From Microplitis mediator (lineage: Eukaryota; Arthropoda; Insecta; Hymenoptera; Braconidae): a stretch of 64,000 nucleotides of DNA. The stretch lies in the NCBI RefSeq assembly GCF_029852145.1, contig NC_079974.1, positions 11,099,041 to 11,163,040 of the forward strand. Reading direction: 5' to 3'. This document shows, piece by piece, positions 44,671 through 55,360 of this stretch (position 1 is the stretch's first letter; each line of letters starts with the position of its first letter). The notes below the pieces were generated by a model. That model saw nothing but the letters and a program-made list of their open reading frames with translations. It was not told the DNA's origin and did not search any database. Both the position numbers and the translations under genes were made by a program.

Positions 44671-45354
44671 GATATTCCACGCCAAATCGGACGTTAATTT
44701 ATCATAAATTAATCATTGCGAACAATTAATTCTCGGCGGGAAAGCCAGAGTTACCTATTAATTTAATTTAGTATAATAAAAACTTAGCAAGTAAGGTTAA
44801 ACTGTAAGAAAAATTTTATTAGAATAATTTGTCAAGTAAAATGAATGTAAAATTGGGTGTGGATAATAAGTGCGTGGGTCAATGGTGAAGAACAGAACTT
44901 GAGTCTGAATTCTGAGTAATAGAGTCCAAAGTAAAAACGTCGACTTTATCAATTTTCACTAATACACTAAACCCAAAAGAAAATCTTGATAAAGTTAAAA
45001 CACGTCGATAAATTAAAGTGTCGAAAAAATTATGTATTGAACATTTTTTAACAAATCTAGTGAACTGAATTAAAATAAGACAACATGTGTTCAACGAGGA
45101 TTCTGCCGGTATTATAGTTTTATATTGAAGTGAATTATTACGTTAGATTTATGTGGTGGTCTTGAAAAAGGCCGGTTTGGTCTTGAGAAAGACCGTTTGA
45201 GTTTGTTACGTTATGAACTTGGGTTGACGTTGAATTGATCCTCAAAAGAACCATTGCGGGTAGCACGTAATATTACCATAACGACAAAATATCTTTGTTA
45301 ATAATATCCTGGAAAAATAACTCCAGCAAAAATGCTTCAGGAAATATTATTTAA
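44671..45354. other. Intronic stretch, nothing identified
   Basis: Begins with the ATTCCACGCCAAATCGG fragment also seen near 6820. From 45150 there are paired phrases (GGTCTTGAAAAAGGCCG/GGTCTTGAGAAAGACCG) that suggest LTR debris. Confidence 0.3.
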
Positions 45355-45507
45355 CCATTTAAATATAGTGGAAACCTAAACATGCAAACCTCTCAATAAG
45401 ACAATTTATAGATAAATTGAGAAAAAAATAGATAGCCCGAACTGGGAATCGAACCCAGACCAATTCGGTATCGCGCCGAGTGCTCTACCAGTTGAGCTAT
45501 CCGGCAC
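45355..45507 (-). repeat. tRNA-derived SINE, copy 3
   Basis: Same head and tail as the copies at 7487-7839, in minus orientation. The tail is shorter by about 20 bp (ATGCAAATAACCTT region missing). A and B boxes are intact. Confidence 0.7.
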
Positions 45508-45628
45508 TATGCTATATTGTCATTATTTTTTTGGTTATTTTGTCGTTAGTTATCGTTTTTCAGGTTAATTCGTTGTAAGTTATTATTTCTCAGGTTATTA
45601 TGTCGTTGGTTATTCCAATCAGATATTT

Positions 45629-46880
45629 TGTTACCGTGATAATATTACATGGAACCCCATTGCGATGGTGAGAAGCCTGACGCTTAGATTTGAAGGTCTG
45701 GTTGACTAGCTCCGAAAAAAGCTAAGCCAACGATAGCCCTGAGAAGAGCTATTGAGCAGTGAACTATTAAGAAGTTTCTTACGTGACCTGGAGGTCTTGT
45801 TGACCAGCTCTAAAAAGCTGAGACAACTCAAGAGTTAGTTCTTAAAAGAACTATTGGTTGTAGATAAGTCGCTGGATACTATTCAAGCTTTGCTTGCTTG
45901 AATAGTTTTAATAGTTATTCACTGATAGCCTTGCTCGCTATCTGAAGAGAGCTCCGTACAATATGACTGGTCAGGAATTAATACGCTGCCGCCCTCAGAT
46001 CCCCTTCTTTTGCACCCGAGAGTCAGGTTCTAGAATGTTCTCCGCGGAGTGGGAAAAATAGGTATCTGCGCTCCAATGAGATGGCTGGCTTTTGAGGAGA
46101 AGGGGAAAAGTTAAGAATTGGCCAGTGAAAAGTCTCGAGTGAGGCGGGAGAAGCTAGATTTTGTAACTGCAATGCTTTTTAGTCCATGCTCAATGAGACT
46201 TCGAGTCATTGCAGTTTTTCTCCATGGTCGGCGTGATTCTGAACAGTTACTTTTGAACATTTGAACAACGTGTGTGTGTGAACACAGTCCTGGGGACTTA
46301 GTAATTTATATGTGTGTGTGAGTTAAGTCCGGTTGACAAGTTATTGTGTGTGTGTTTGTGTGTATGTGAGAAAAATTTAATTTCGGGGGAATTTTCATTT
46401 TAATTAATGATCCAGGGGATCAGGCTAGTAGCCAATAATGGTAAAGTCCAGGGGACTCAAGTTTCAAATAAAGATCCAGGGGATTAGGCTGGTGGCCATT
46501 TTGTATAAGTCCAGGGGACAAAATTTTTATTAAGACAGATCCAGGGGATCAGGCTGGTGGCCAATTAATTGTAAAAGTCCAGGGGACTCAATAATCAAAA
46601 AATTAAAGTACAGGGGACTCATTAGGTTGTAAGAATAAAACGTCTGGTGGACAATTTTATTATAAACTAATTATAAGTGAAATAAAAGCCCGGTGGGCGT
46701 AATTGTTAAGTGATAAGTAAAAATTTAGTAATTATATTTATTAATAGTTTGTGTTCAATAAAATTTAATTTCTCATCCTTCCTTACTCTTATAAATTTCA
46801 ACGACCCTGATTTTCAAAAATAACATTTCCGGTTCTGGAAGGCCGAGTATTATCTTCCAGTGGCGCCCTTATTAAGACCA
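45629..46880 (+). mobile_element. Possible gypsy-type LTR with CCAGGGGA tandem block
   Basis: It starts near TGTTACCGTGATAATATTAC and ends by TCTTCCAGTGGCGCCC at about 46855-46866; TGGCGCCC is the classic tRNA-Lys-type primer-site start. Inside, GATCCAGGGGATCAGGCTGG plus GTCCAGGGGACTC repeats about three and a half times with 60-68-bp spacing (46390-46650). No downstream gag or pol follows, so this is an LTR remnant at most. Confidence 0.4.
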
Positions 46881-47733
46881 ATTAATAAAGGGGCCAAACT
46901 TGGCAAGGTTGAGATACACTCTCTTATAGTTATGCAATGCAATGTGCTTTTTATCATACATCATCAAGATTTCTTAGTGTGTTTGTTTATAATGCGATAA
47001 ATGTTCATTAGTTTTCTTAACAAATACTACATTTTAATTAATAACAATTTAACCCTGTACAGTTTGCCACCAATCAATTAGCTTATCATTTAACGTTCTG
47101 TTGAAGATGATCCAGTTAGCTTCAATTTTTGGCATTTAACTTGAAGTTTCGACCCTTTTTTTTGTTCTATAGCTTCGAGAATTTTTGAGAATGTCAAAAA
47201 AAATTTTATTATGTAATTAATTTTTTTTTGAAAGTTTGAAATAATCAAATAATGAGAAATCGACTTCCATTTTGGCTGCCGAATGGCTTTTTTTATTTCA
47301 TTCTCAACTTATTGAATTTCCGTAGTTCAAGGCAGAACTTTTTTTAAGCTTGAAGAGCTCAAGTAGCTCAAAAACAGCAGGATGTTTTAAGGATGGCCCA
47401 CAAAATTATCTATTTTTCAGTATTTTTTGCTAAGTCAAAGAAGTATAACTTCTGACGCTCGTACCTGAGTACGCACACCGATTTTTATCCTTAGATAATT
47501 TTATTAGTTAAAATATGGCAGTATAAGTATTTGATACATATTTAAAATAGAATTTAAAATTTGTCATCAAAACTTTTAGCATTTAATTAATGAATAGAAA
47601 AACAAAAATCTACCTTCATTTCGGTGGTCGAATGACTTTTTTTATATGTATTGTACGTCGAGAGTTGATATGCTTTCTCAAAGGCTTTTAAAATGTTTGA
47701 AGTTATTATTATATTTATATTTATTTATTCTAG
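46881..47733. other. Intron 2 end, nothing identified
   Basis: AT-rich sequence without recognisable repeats. It ends TTTATTTATTCTAG, a pyrimidine-rich acceptor for exon 3. Confidence 0.3.
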
Positions 47734-47852
47734 AGGACCATCCGGAGTTTGGACTTTAGAAAAGAAAGGCTTGAAACCTAAAAGTAATATTTCATTTGAT
47801 GAAGCTGTGCCGACAAAGACTCACATGGCGTTAAAAAAGTTGACTGAAATTG
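47734..47852 (+). CDS. Sirt6: Sirtuin 6, coding exon 3
   Basis: 119 nt after TTTATTCTAG. Its first base completes the Arg of GIPDFR. It then reads GPSGVWTLEKKGLKP and FDEAVPTKTHMALKKL, which match the catalytic-domain stretch after the NAD motif in SIRT6 (GP-GVWTLE...; PTKTHMA). It ends ATTG|GTAAAT in phase 1. Reading on without splicing meets TAA within two codons, so the intron is needed. The next expected block, VSQNxDGLH with the catalytic His, was not found in the rest of the window. Confidence 0.93.
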
Positions 47853-48381
47853 GTAAATAAATATGACTGTTCATTTCAAATTTGAAAGCTTAGTTAATAG
47901 TACTGTGATACCATCTAATGCCTACAGGAATGACTTGAAGTCATTATGCTTCACATAATAGATAAGCTCATTTTTCTTCCAATTCATTTATGAGTTCTTT
48001 AGTGTTTCTATCTCTTCGAAGCATATTCAATAGAATATGTAACGATCGTTACATATGGATCGCGATTTAACCATATAATTAATTTTTCAATTTTTTCCAT
48101 TTTATAAACAAGAAGTACCTAGCCACACCCCAAAATCTTTGCGTTAAGATCTTCGTACCTTTTCGCAGGTACCTATGTAAGTGCATGCTCGATGAGTAAG
48201 AAAACAAAAATAGACCGATAGGATGATATACCTATCTCTCTTTCGGTCATTAAAAGAGCAGAGTCTATCCTCAAACCCAACCACGTCACTTAGCCGTATT
48301 CTCATCATATTGATAAAATTTTTTTATTCAAAATTTAATTTTTTTTTGTATCTACAATGATTTATTATTTAAAAAAAAATC
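47853..48381. other. Start of intron 3, with a perfect palindrome
   Basis: No gene seen. Contains a 22-bp perfect palindrome at 48035-48056, whose core is TGTAACGATCGTTACA. Confidence 0.35.
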
Positions 48382-48531
48382 AAGGTCCAAATCTGAAAAC
48401 TATAAACTTGAGGCTATAATTTGCTTTTTTTAATTTTCTTCTACGACCATTTTATACCGAGTTACAGCATGTTGAAAATCACCTATAAATTTCAGATTTT
48501 TTTCTATCCCTTAATTTTTGTGACCAGTGTA
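48382..48531. repeat. Tc1-like foldback, one end only
   Basis: Matches 19265-19411 closely, ending TTTTTGTGACCAGTGTA. The other end is missing. It directly adjoins the BEL-like element's leader. Confidence 0.6.
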
Positions 48532-49063
48532 TGATCGGAACGTTAATATTGTAATATTTTAGAACTTATAAATTACTATCACTTATATTACAATAGCAAC
48601 ACACTTAAATTGTAATTAATAACACCACAATTACAGCGATAAAAGAAAGGCAAAGAAAGATAGTTTATTAAGATACAGAATGTTCGCTGTTTAGTTGTCA
48701 TTAAGTAACTGACTGACTAGTCACGTTTCTATAAAACAAGAGAAGAAGGCATTTGTTTTTTAGTTATTCAAATGTTTTACAAGATCAGTTTCACATTCGT
48801 TACACTACTTCCTTCTTAATAAAATCATCGTTCCGACAAAAATTTGTGTTGGAAAAGTCGAATTTAATTAAAATTACAATCATTTACAATTTTGGTTCAA
48901 TTTCGCTGTGGTCCCAACACACCCTATTTATCATCCTACATGGAAAATACACCATAGCCCAAAAACAACCTTGTAGGCTACCGCAAAGATATTAAAAAAT
49001 AAAAGTAGCATCATCAGTGGGCAGCTGCACTCATAAACCCATTAACAGGTTACGGAGCTCAAC

Positions 49064-50551
49064 ATGGGGGATGAGAAGAAAAAAGAGGATCCTCCAATTG
49101 AAGAACAGTGCTCAACGGGTTCAGAAAGCATCACCCCCGATCCACACCTCTTTTCGAAGATCAACATCAACGAACCAGCTGCATTCAGCGACTTCAGTAT
49201 CAACGATGCTGGAAATAACGGCGAGGGATATCTGCCCAAACTCAAAACAAAACGCACTCCAAAGAAATCGACGATTTCTCCAGCACTCGAGATGAAGGTG
49301 ATTAGTCAGCACTTACGACTCAGAGCCTTCTTGGACTGGGAAGCTATAGCTGCCACACTCACCGTCGCCGACGGTTTGGCTCAGCTCAAGACCCGGCTTG
49401 AGTTACTCGAGGGTGAATGGCACCAGTTCAACGTCATACATGACTCACTCGCACTCACTTGCACCAAGGAGTTCCTTAAAAGCTCATACGTCAAGGGCGG
49501 CGTATACGAGTTGGTATATCGCTCGTATATTGTCGCCAAAGGCAAACTCATCGCACTCATCAACGCAATACCAGTTCCAGCTGTAGTGCACTCAAACCGG
49601 GCTCCAACTCATCCGCCAGCACTCACAATTCCCAAGTTCGATGGGCATTACGAGAACTGGCCTGAATTCCGGGACTCATTCACCTCCATGGTGATCAATG
49701 CATAAGAACTCGCTCCAGTTCAACGTCTTCAGTACTCGAATAGCTGTCTACAGGGACAGGCCGCACTCAGCCTTGCCAGTGTACAAATGTGCGACGACCA
49801 ATTCGTACCTGCTTGGAACCAGCTGAAGGAGAGTTACAACAACCTTCGTCTACTCATCGGTGCTCAATTGGACAAGCTCCTAAACATGCACGCGCTCACT
49901 TCACGCTCATCTGAGCAGCTCAATTATCTTCTGAACACCATTTCAGCGGTAATCAACGCACTCAACGTACTCGGTGTCCAATTGAACTCGAATATGAATC
50001 CACTGCTTACGCAGTTGATCATACCTAAGCTGGATTCACACAACAGGGAGCTCTGGGAGAACAAAATGGGTGCTTCCACCGAATACCCAACACTCAAATC
50101 ACTCAATAACTTCTTGGTCATTCGTGCTTGGGCTCAAGAACGAGTGGAACAGGCATCATCGTCAAAACCATCACGTTCATCCGGTAAACCAGCGTCATAC
50201 GCTGCTGTTCCCATTCCGCACTCATCTGACACTCAACCTCCAGCCATGAAATCATCTGCTGCACTCACGAAGCCTCCCAAGAAGGCATTTCCTCCTGCAA
50301 AATATCCTCGTGATTTGTGTAAGGGAGATCACTTTATTGTGAGATGCACTCACTTCTTAGGACTCAACAATGCTAAACGCACTTAAGTCGTTGTCGACAA
50401 GCGGCTTCGCGAGAATTGTTTGGGGCATCATCTACCTGATGCTTGCAACTCGCCATTCCTGTGTAAGGTGTGTCAGAAACACCACACTATGATACACCCG
50501 GGACTCAAAAGCGCTCAAAAAACATCAGGCTCAGCCGCTAAAAGCACTTAA
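49064..50551 (+). pseudogene. BEL/Pao gag (two internal stops)
   Basis: One frame from MGDEKKKEDPPIEEQ. It contains the DUF1759-like capsid segment (LTIPKFDGHYENWPEFRDSF) and then a zinc-knuckle region (CKGDHFIVRC, NCLGHHLPDAC, CKVCQKHHTMIHP). TAA at 49703-49705 and 50384-50386 break the frame, and a third at 50549-50551 ends the readable piece. The protein would package element RNA. Leucine is written as CTC to an unusual degree. Confidence 0.8.
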
Positions 50552-50639
50552 TAAAGTCGTCTGCTTCCACATGACGACTCGAGCGACGCTCAATGGAACT
50601 CAATTGCACTCAACACATCTGGCACTCATCTTACTCGCA

Positions 50640-51200
50640 CTCATCGCCCAGCAATCTTACTCGCAACTTGCCTCGTGGACTTGATCACCAAGTTAAGTAC
50701 TCGACCAGTACGCATATTGCTGGATCCAGGTTCTGAATTATTGTTTGTTTAAGATTCCGTGGTAAATTCACTCAAACTTAAACGCACTCACTTATCTATC
50801 CAGATCATTAGTATTGGTGTAACCAATGCTGGTAGAACTAAAGGTCAAGTCGCACTCAAAATTTCATTTAGGCATTCAAACGACTCAGTCATTATCAGTG
50901 CTCATATAATAGGTGGTCTTACTACTCAACTACCATCTGTAGCACTCAACACACTCAATTGGGACCAATAGAAACAACTACAATTGGCAGATCCAGCGTT
51001 CATGAGACCAGGACCAATTGATATCATCATTGGTGCCGATCATTATGGTCTTATCATTAAAGATGCACTCATTAAAAGGTCTGAAGGCCTGCCAATCGCT
51101 CAAGATACCATCTTCCGGTGGATATTACTTGGTTCAGTCACTCAACACACTTATCGATGATCTATTACTTATCATGCTGCTGTCGAGCAGTCAACTCAAC
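50640..51200 (+). pseudogene. BEL/Pao protease (DUF1758-like)
   Basis: Same frame as gag. RILLDPGSELLFV carries the aspartic protease active Asp at 50723, and PGPIDIIIGADHYGLII is the conserved end of the fold. In-frame stops occur at 50750-50752 and 50969-50971. It would cut the Gag-Pol polyprotein. Confidence 0.75.
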
Positions 51201-51299
51201 AACTTCAATACCTGCTATCACGCTTTTGGACTTAAGAAGAAATTCCAGTCAGCAAAATCAAGGAACTCAACCCAGATGAGGAGGCGTGTGAAGCGCATT

Positions 51300-53115
51300 T
51301 TCAACAAACTCATTAACGAGACAGTTCAGGACAATACATAGTCTGACTGCCAATCAAATTGTCACCCTAACAGCTGGGAAATTCGTACTCAGCAGCATAC
51401 TGCTGTCTTATTGATTTCAAACGTCGTCTAGATCATGACGATCGTTTGAAAGCACTCTACCTTGATTTTCTGAGGGAATGCAAAGAATTCAACCACATCG
51501 TGGAATCAACTCAATCAACAACTAGTGAACCAGCCTACTATCTCCCTCACCATGGAGTCTTAAGGGAAAGCAGCATCACAACCAAGCTGTGAGTAGTTTT
51601 CAACGGTTCAAAACCCAACAGCTCAGTTCTTTCACTCAACGATGTGCTTCACACCGGTCCAAAACTGCAACTAGACATCTTTGACGTACTCATAAGAGTT
51701 CGCACTCATAAGCTCATCTTCATAACAGATATCACGAAGATGTTTAGACGGATTTTGGTCGACGAACGCGATCAATCACTTCAAGAAATACTCTACGTAA
51801 AATGAGCGAATTAATCTAGAGGATCTGGTGCAGGTGATGGTAATTTAAACAACTAAAAATCACACAACTTTTGATGAGAAATAATTTAACTATTTATTTA
51901 CACTTTTTACATATAATTATTATGAGAAATAATCATTTATAGCGAATTTAACAATAAAATATACGCGAGAGCGAATGCGGCAATCCTGAACAAAAATCAC
52001 GTATAAAATGTCGACACGTGGTCGGTAGCGGTTACGTTCACGGAAATCAATTTACTTATTAATTACACGCGAATGACAATTTATGTATACTCAATAAATA
52101 GCAGCCTTAATTTACTGACTAAATATTGAGGATAAATTAGCATAAGAGTTTTGTATTAGTTCACAAGAGCATAGAAAATATTATCAAAGCGGTTTTAGCA
52201 CACGAGGTATTCAGTACAAGAGCACATTGTAGAATCAGATGATGAAACGATGGCGTCTTCCTTTGTTTCCGCTTGGAGGTGACGTCGACAGCATGGCTGT
52301 CCCAGCGAATTTTCCCATTGCCTTAAAAGCGCCCCAACAGGAAGCAGTTAGTCGCCAATTTTTCTGATTGGTCGGTTTGGTAGCGAGTTCTCATGTCGTC
52401 TTGACACGATCATGAGCAAGAAATTACAAGTATCGGGCCCATATAGCGAGTGACCCGGCACTATTCTGACCTTGCAGTCAGTAGCAAGTTCGGCAGCTCC
52501 CGGACTAGCGGAAATGCACGAAGCTCTTAAAATTAATCAAACTCATGACTGAACACTCTGGTTCAACCAACAAGGCCAAATCACTCCACATAAACTCTCC
52601 ACGGTCACCTACGGGACTAGACCAGCTCCATATTCGGCAATTCGTGCTCTACTTCAATTGGTTGAAGACGATGAACATCGATTTTCTCTTGCGATCATTC
52701 CACTCACCCACTGAAGATATGTTGACGATATCTTGGGTGGTGCTGATGACTTGAACTAATTACAACAAGTTGCTGATCAACTTGAAGCACTCTGCAAGGC
52801 GGGCGGATTCTCCCTTGCTAAATGGGCAAACAATCATCCAAAATTACAACAACTCAATCATGTAGAAGCGATCAAGAATCATAGATTCGTGGACACAGAC
52901 TCCAGTACCAAGATGCTGGGTATGTACTGGTCCTCTCACTCAGATCGATTTTACTTTAAATACTTACCACCATGCTCTACTCAAAAATTCACAAAAAGGA
53001 TCATTTTATCGGAGATTGCTCAAGTCTTTGATCCTCTTGAATTTCTCGCACCACTCATCATTCGAGCCAAGGTATTCATGCAGGATCTTTGACTTGAAAA
53101 GCTCAGCGGGGACAC
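51300..53115 (+). pseudogene. BEL/Pao reverse transcriptase, split by an insertion
   Basis: The first half ends at about 51800 with DITKMFRRILVDERDQSLQ, including the first catalytic Asp region. The second half resumes near 52555 (FNQQGQITPHKLSTVTYGTR) and contains YVDDILGGADDL at 52718 and LCKAGGFSLAKWANN. Stops replace several codons (for example just before YVDD). The reading frame is the same on both sides of the insertion. Confidence 0.8.
51800..52530. mobile_element. Insertion within the BEL reverse transcriptase
   Basis: About 730 bp with no BEL coding match, unlike its flanks in composition. TAAAA occurs at both edges (ACGTAAAATGAGCG, CTCTTAAAATTAAT) and may be a target duplication. 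It includes AATAAAATATACG and GTGACGTCGACAGCATGGC. Probably a solo LTR or small element; the exact ends are not resolved. Confidence 0.45.
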
Positions 53116-53119
53116 TCCA

Positions 53120-55260
53120 TTGGCAGTTAAACATCGGCATAAATGGAGAAACTTCAACAGCGAACTCGAATTTATCTCTGCAATCAAAATTCCAAGATGG
53201 ATCCACTCATTCTCGTGCTCAATGACCGAGATTCATGGATTCTCGGATGCCTCGCAATTGGCAATGGCAGCTGCCGTGTTCATCGAAGTCCACACATCTC
53301 TTCATGGAGTCAGAGTTACGCTTCTCTACTCTAAAACCAAGGTAGCTCCGTTAAAACGATTAACGATACCAAGGTTGGAATTCACCGCAGCTCACATGTT
53401 GGCAAAACTCATTAAACACTGCCAGAGCACTCTCAATCTCACTCAATCACCAACATACTTGTGGACGGGCTCAACAATCACACTCACGTGGATCAAATCT
53501 CACCGGTCTCGTTGGAAGGAGTTTGTCCGGAATAGGGTGTCACAAATTCAAGATCTACTTCCAGATGGCCACTGGAATTTTATTCCGGGCACACAAAACC
53601 CAGCAGACTGCGCAACACGAGGGTTGACGCCTACTCAACTCCGTGATCATCAACTGTGGTGGACTGGCCCACCATGGTTGCTCCAGAGTTCATTGTCCTG
53701 GCCTAAATGTCCATCAATCTATGATACAGGAGCTCAAGCAGAAGAACGGCCTGGACTGGCCTTATTCTCATTGAATTCATCACTGAAATCAAGATGGCAT
53801 ATTATGGAACGGCCAATACCACTCCTACGCATGGTACGAGCTACTGCAATATGCTTTAGACTCCGTGACATGATCAAGAAATCACCGAACTCATCACTCA
53901 AGACGCCAATTACTTCTGACGAAGTAATTTCTGCCCTCAACTTCTGTATCAAAGAAACTCAACGTATTAATTATGCAAACGAGATCAACATGCACTCTAA
54001 ACACGCACCATGGCCTAATGGTCATCCATTTGCTCGATTGGGTGCATTCATTGACACTGACGGCATCATTCGAGTAGATGCACGATTGGAAAATGCTCCA
54101 AATCAAGACCAAAGTAAGCATCTTGTTATTCTACCACGGAATGCGGCACTCACTAAACTCATCATCTCTGATGCTCATCAGCGTACCATGCATGGTGGTA
54201 CTCAACTTACTCTTGCATTCATCAGACAAAAGTACTGGATCATTGGCGGTAGACAACCAGTATGCTCAGTTATACCAAATGTATAAAATGCATACGACAT
54301 CGTGCTGATAGAGCTCAACAACTCATGGGTCAGCTTCCAGTATCACGAATCACTGAATCATCTGCATTAACACACACTGGAGTTGACTATGCTGGTCCAA
54401 TAACACTCAAAAATTGGAGACGTAGAGGAGCGAAAACATACGTCTACGTCGGCAGTACATCTAGAAGTAGTCAGCGACTACAGCTCTAGTGGGTTCATCG
54501 CAGCACTCCGCAGATTCATCAGCCGACGAGGCATCTGCACAGCACTCTACAGCGATTGCGCAACGACGTTCAAAGGCGCTGAAACTGATCTCAACCTTCT
54601 GTGTACTCAAGGAACTCAAGAGTCACGATAAATACTGGATTCCATCACTGTAAACAGTATTGCTTGGCATTTCAATCCACCAGCAGCTCCACACATGGGT
54701 GGAAAGTGGGAAGCTGCGGTCAAATCACTCGAATACCATCTTACTCGAACAGTGGGAGAGTCTTCATTTACGTTTGAAGAATTCACGACTCTTCTTACGC
54801 AAATTGAAGCTATATTGAATTCAAGACCATTAGAGCCACTTACGGAAGATTCAGATGACATTGACGCACTCACTCCTGGTCACTTCTTAATTGGACGAGC
54901 ACTCAACATGATTCCTGAACCAGCACTCATCGATACAAATAGTTCTCGATTGTCAAGATGGCAATTTCTACAACAACGTGTTCAACAGTTCTGGAATCAT
55001 TGGTCTACAAGTTATCTGCAAAGACAACTGGCAATCACCAAGTGGCAACGTCAATCTCATCAAATTCAAGTTGGGTCACTTGTACTAATCACGGACGAAA
55101 GGTTTCCACCAACCAGGTGGCCTCTCGCTCGTATCATCACACTTCACCCTGGTAAAGATAGATCGACTAGGGTTGCTACACTCAAAACAGAGAACTCGAC
55201 ACTCACTCGTCCAATCACGTAGCTTGCACTCTTCCCAATTGAACCAGAACCTCAAGAAGA
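53120..55260 (+). pseudogene. BEL/Pao RNase H and integrase
   Basis: RNase H: IHGFSDASQLAMAA and IPRLEFTAAHMLAK keep Asp and Glu, but the third acidic site reads LWTGSTITLTW, with Gly where Asp is expected. Then NPADCATRG, an integrase zinc region (HQRTMHGGTQLTLAFIRQKY) and integrase pieces with GVDYAGPI, YSDCATTFKGAE (Asp) and MGGKWEAAVKS (Glu). A DUF5641-like tail (HWSTSYLQRQLAITKWQ) follows. The part from 54290 to 54690 is shifted and stop-ridden. Confidence 0.82.
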
Positions 55261-55360
55261 TGGCAAAGAATAACTTAACTGGTTCAATGACATGCTCAAC
55301 GAAAGATCAAGTACTCAAGAACTCATCAATCACTAACTCTGTTGCTGATGGCGGGCGGAA

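Larger units (their letters stand above)
48532..55360 (+). mobile_element. BEL/Pao LTR retrotransposon, full gene order but decayed
   Basis: gag, DUF1758-type protease, reverse transcriptase, RNase H and integrase follow in order, mostly in one frame as is usual for BEL/Pao. At least six stops, one frameshifted stretch (about 54290-54690) and a foreign insertion (about 51800-52530) inactivate it. I cannot identify the 5' LTR in 48532-49016. A 3' LTR probably starts TGTTGCGTAATCACAC at 55361, after GGCGGGCGGAA. Confidence 0.85.
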
